Positions 6,061 through 6,420 of a stretch of 6,420 bases of DNA are shown piece after piece. Source of the stretch: Chloroflexota bacterium. GTDB taxonomy: Bacteria > Chloroflexota > UBA6077 > CF-72. The notes under the pieces were generated by a model. The model was not told where the DNA came from and made no database searches. It saw only the letters and a list, made by a program, of their open reading frames with translations. The first letter of the stretch is position 1; the number at the start of each line of letters is the position of its first letter. The DNA is taken from NCBI GenBank assembly GCA_019242065.1, contig JAFAWJ010000229.1, forward strand, positions 1 to 6,420, given 5' to 3'. Made by a program: the position numbers and the translations under genes.

Positions 6061-6420
6061 CACCGGGCCCGGCGATTCCGGAACTCTGTTCTTAGCATGA
6101 CGCACGAGGCCACCAGCCACCGTCCCTCGCACGTACACCCACGGTATGCCGCCTGCCCGGCCCAGCGGAATGGCCCTCCAACGGTGTCCGGCGTCACGGC
6201 TGCTAAGCTCTGAGCATGCCCCGCTATCTGCCGGCACAGGCGCAGCCGCGGCGTTTTGCCCATTTTCGAGGACACCGCCTTTCGAGGCGACCGCGTTCGT
6301 TCTGCTAAACCACTCTGGGACGCAGGTCGCTCGACCCCAAGTCATTCCGCTGGCCCAGTGCTGGCGACGCCTGCAAATGGTTGCCAGAGGAGCCCAGAGG
6401 TGCAATGCCACAAGTTTTGG
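6061..6420. other. Unassigned region after the transposase fragment
   Basis: I recognise no gene, RNA or repeat here. The minus strand is open from a GTG at 6411 through to 5662, and its first half contains GHRWRAIPLGRAGGIPWVYV and GTVAGGLVRHAKNR, which I cannot place. Its second half is simply antisense to the transposase fragment, so the whole frame is unlikely to be one real gene. The plus strand is also open in one frame across most of 6208-6420. CCGGGCCCGG (6063-6072) is a short palindrome just past the transposase stop. Part of this may be the right end of the IS element. Confidence 0.4.

Noticed and set aside
5662..6411. Minus-strand open frame of 249 codons
   Set aside because: About half of it is antisense to the recognisable IS630 transposase fragment; not credible as one gene, though the 6061-6411 part is kept as a low-interest finding.
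1..6420. CRISPR array, tRNA, rRNA or riboswitch
   Set aside because: No regularly spaced direct repeats, no tRNA-like T-loop/acceptor combination and no rRNA text were seen on either strand by eye.

Overview
This is a GC-rich window (about 60% G+C by eye, not computed) from what looks like a free-living bacterium, most plausibly Chloroflexota. That guess rests on two things: the lipoprotein with a long Ala/Pro/Ser/Thr linker, and the ArsR-ArsC fusion, an architecture I associate with Chloroflexota and Actinomycetota. No taxonomic marker gene is present, so the assignment is tentative.

Left part (1-2441, minus strand). A complete family 5 (peptide/nickel-type) ABC transporter substrate-binding lipoprotein has a good ribosome binding site and a Tat-like lipoprotein signal. 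No permease or ATPase gene is visible. Immediately behind it is a broken BNR/sialidase-like beta-propeller gene that lacks its N-terminus, carries one single-base frameshift and runs off the left edge.

Middle (2442-5421). A 480-bp intergenic stretch contains one fair inverted repeat. Next, on the plus strand, is a metal/oxyanion-type cluster: a broken ArsR-ArsC fusion (arsenic-responsive regulator joined to arsenate reductase), a small VOC-fold protein, and a full-length ChrA chromate transporter, ending at a convincing intrinsic terminator. The fusion has a TAG stop where tyrosine is expected, a single-base deletion further on, and a scrambled N-terminus. The VOC gene has its own strong Shine-Dalgarno inside the end of the broken gene.

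Right part (5422-6420). This is mobile-element debris: a tyrosine recombinase remnant readable only by following three successive one-base losses, then the C-terminal end of an IS630-type transposase. The last 360 bases hold nothing I can assign.

The long genes (substrate-binding protein, ChrA) are intact, while four neighbouring genes are decayed. All five frameshifts I could place are one-base losses, which may reflect real decay or indel error in the assembly. I see no clear undescribed system. The most interesting items are the broken ArsR-ArsC fusion with all its catalytic residues still encoded, and its linkage to the VOC and ChrA genes.
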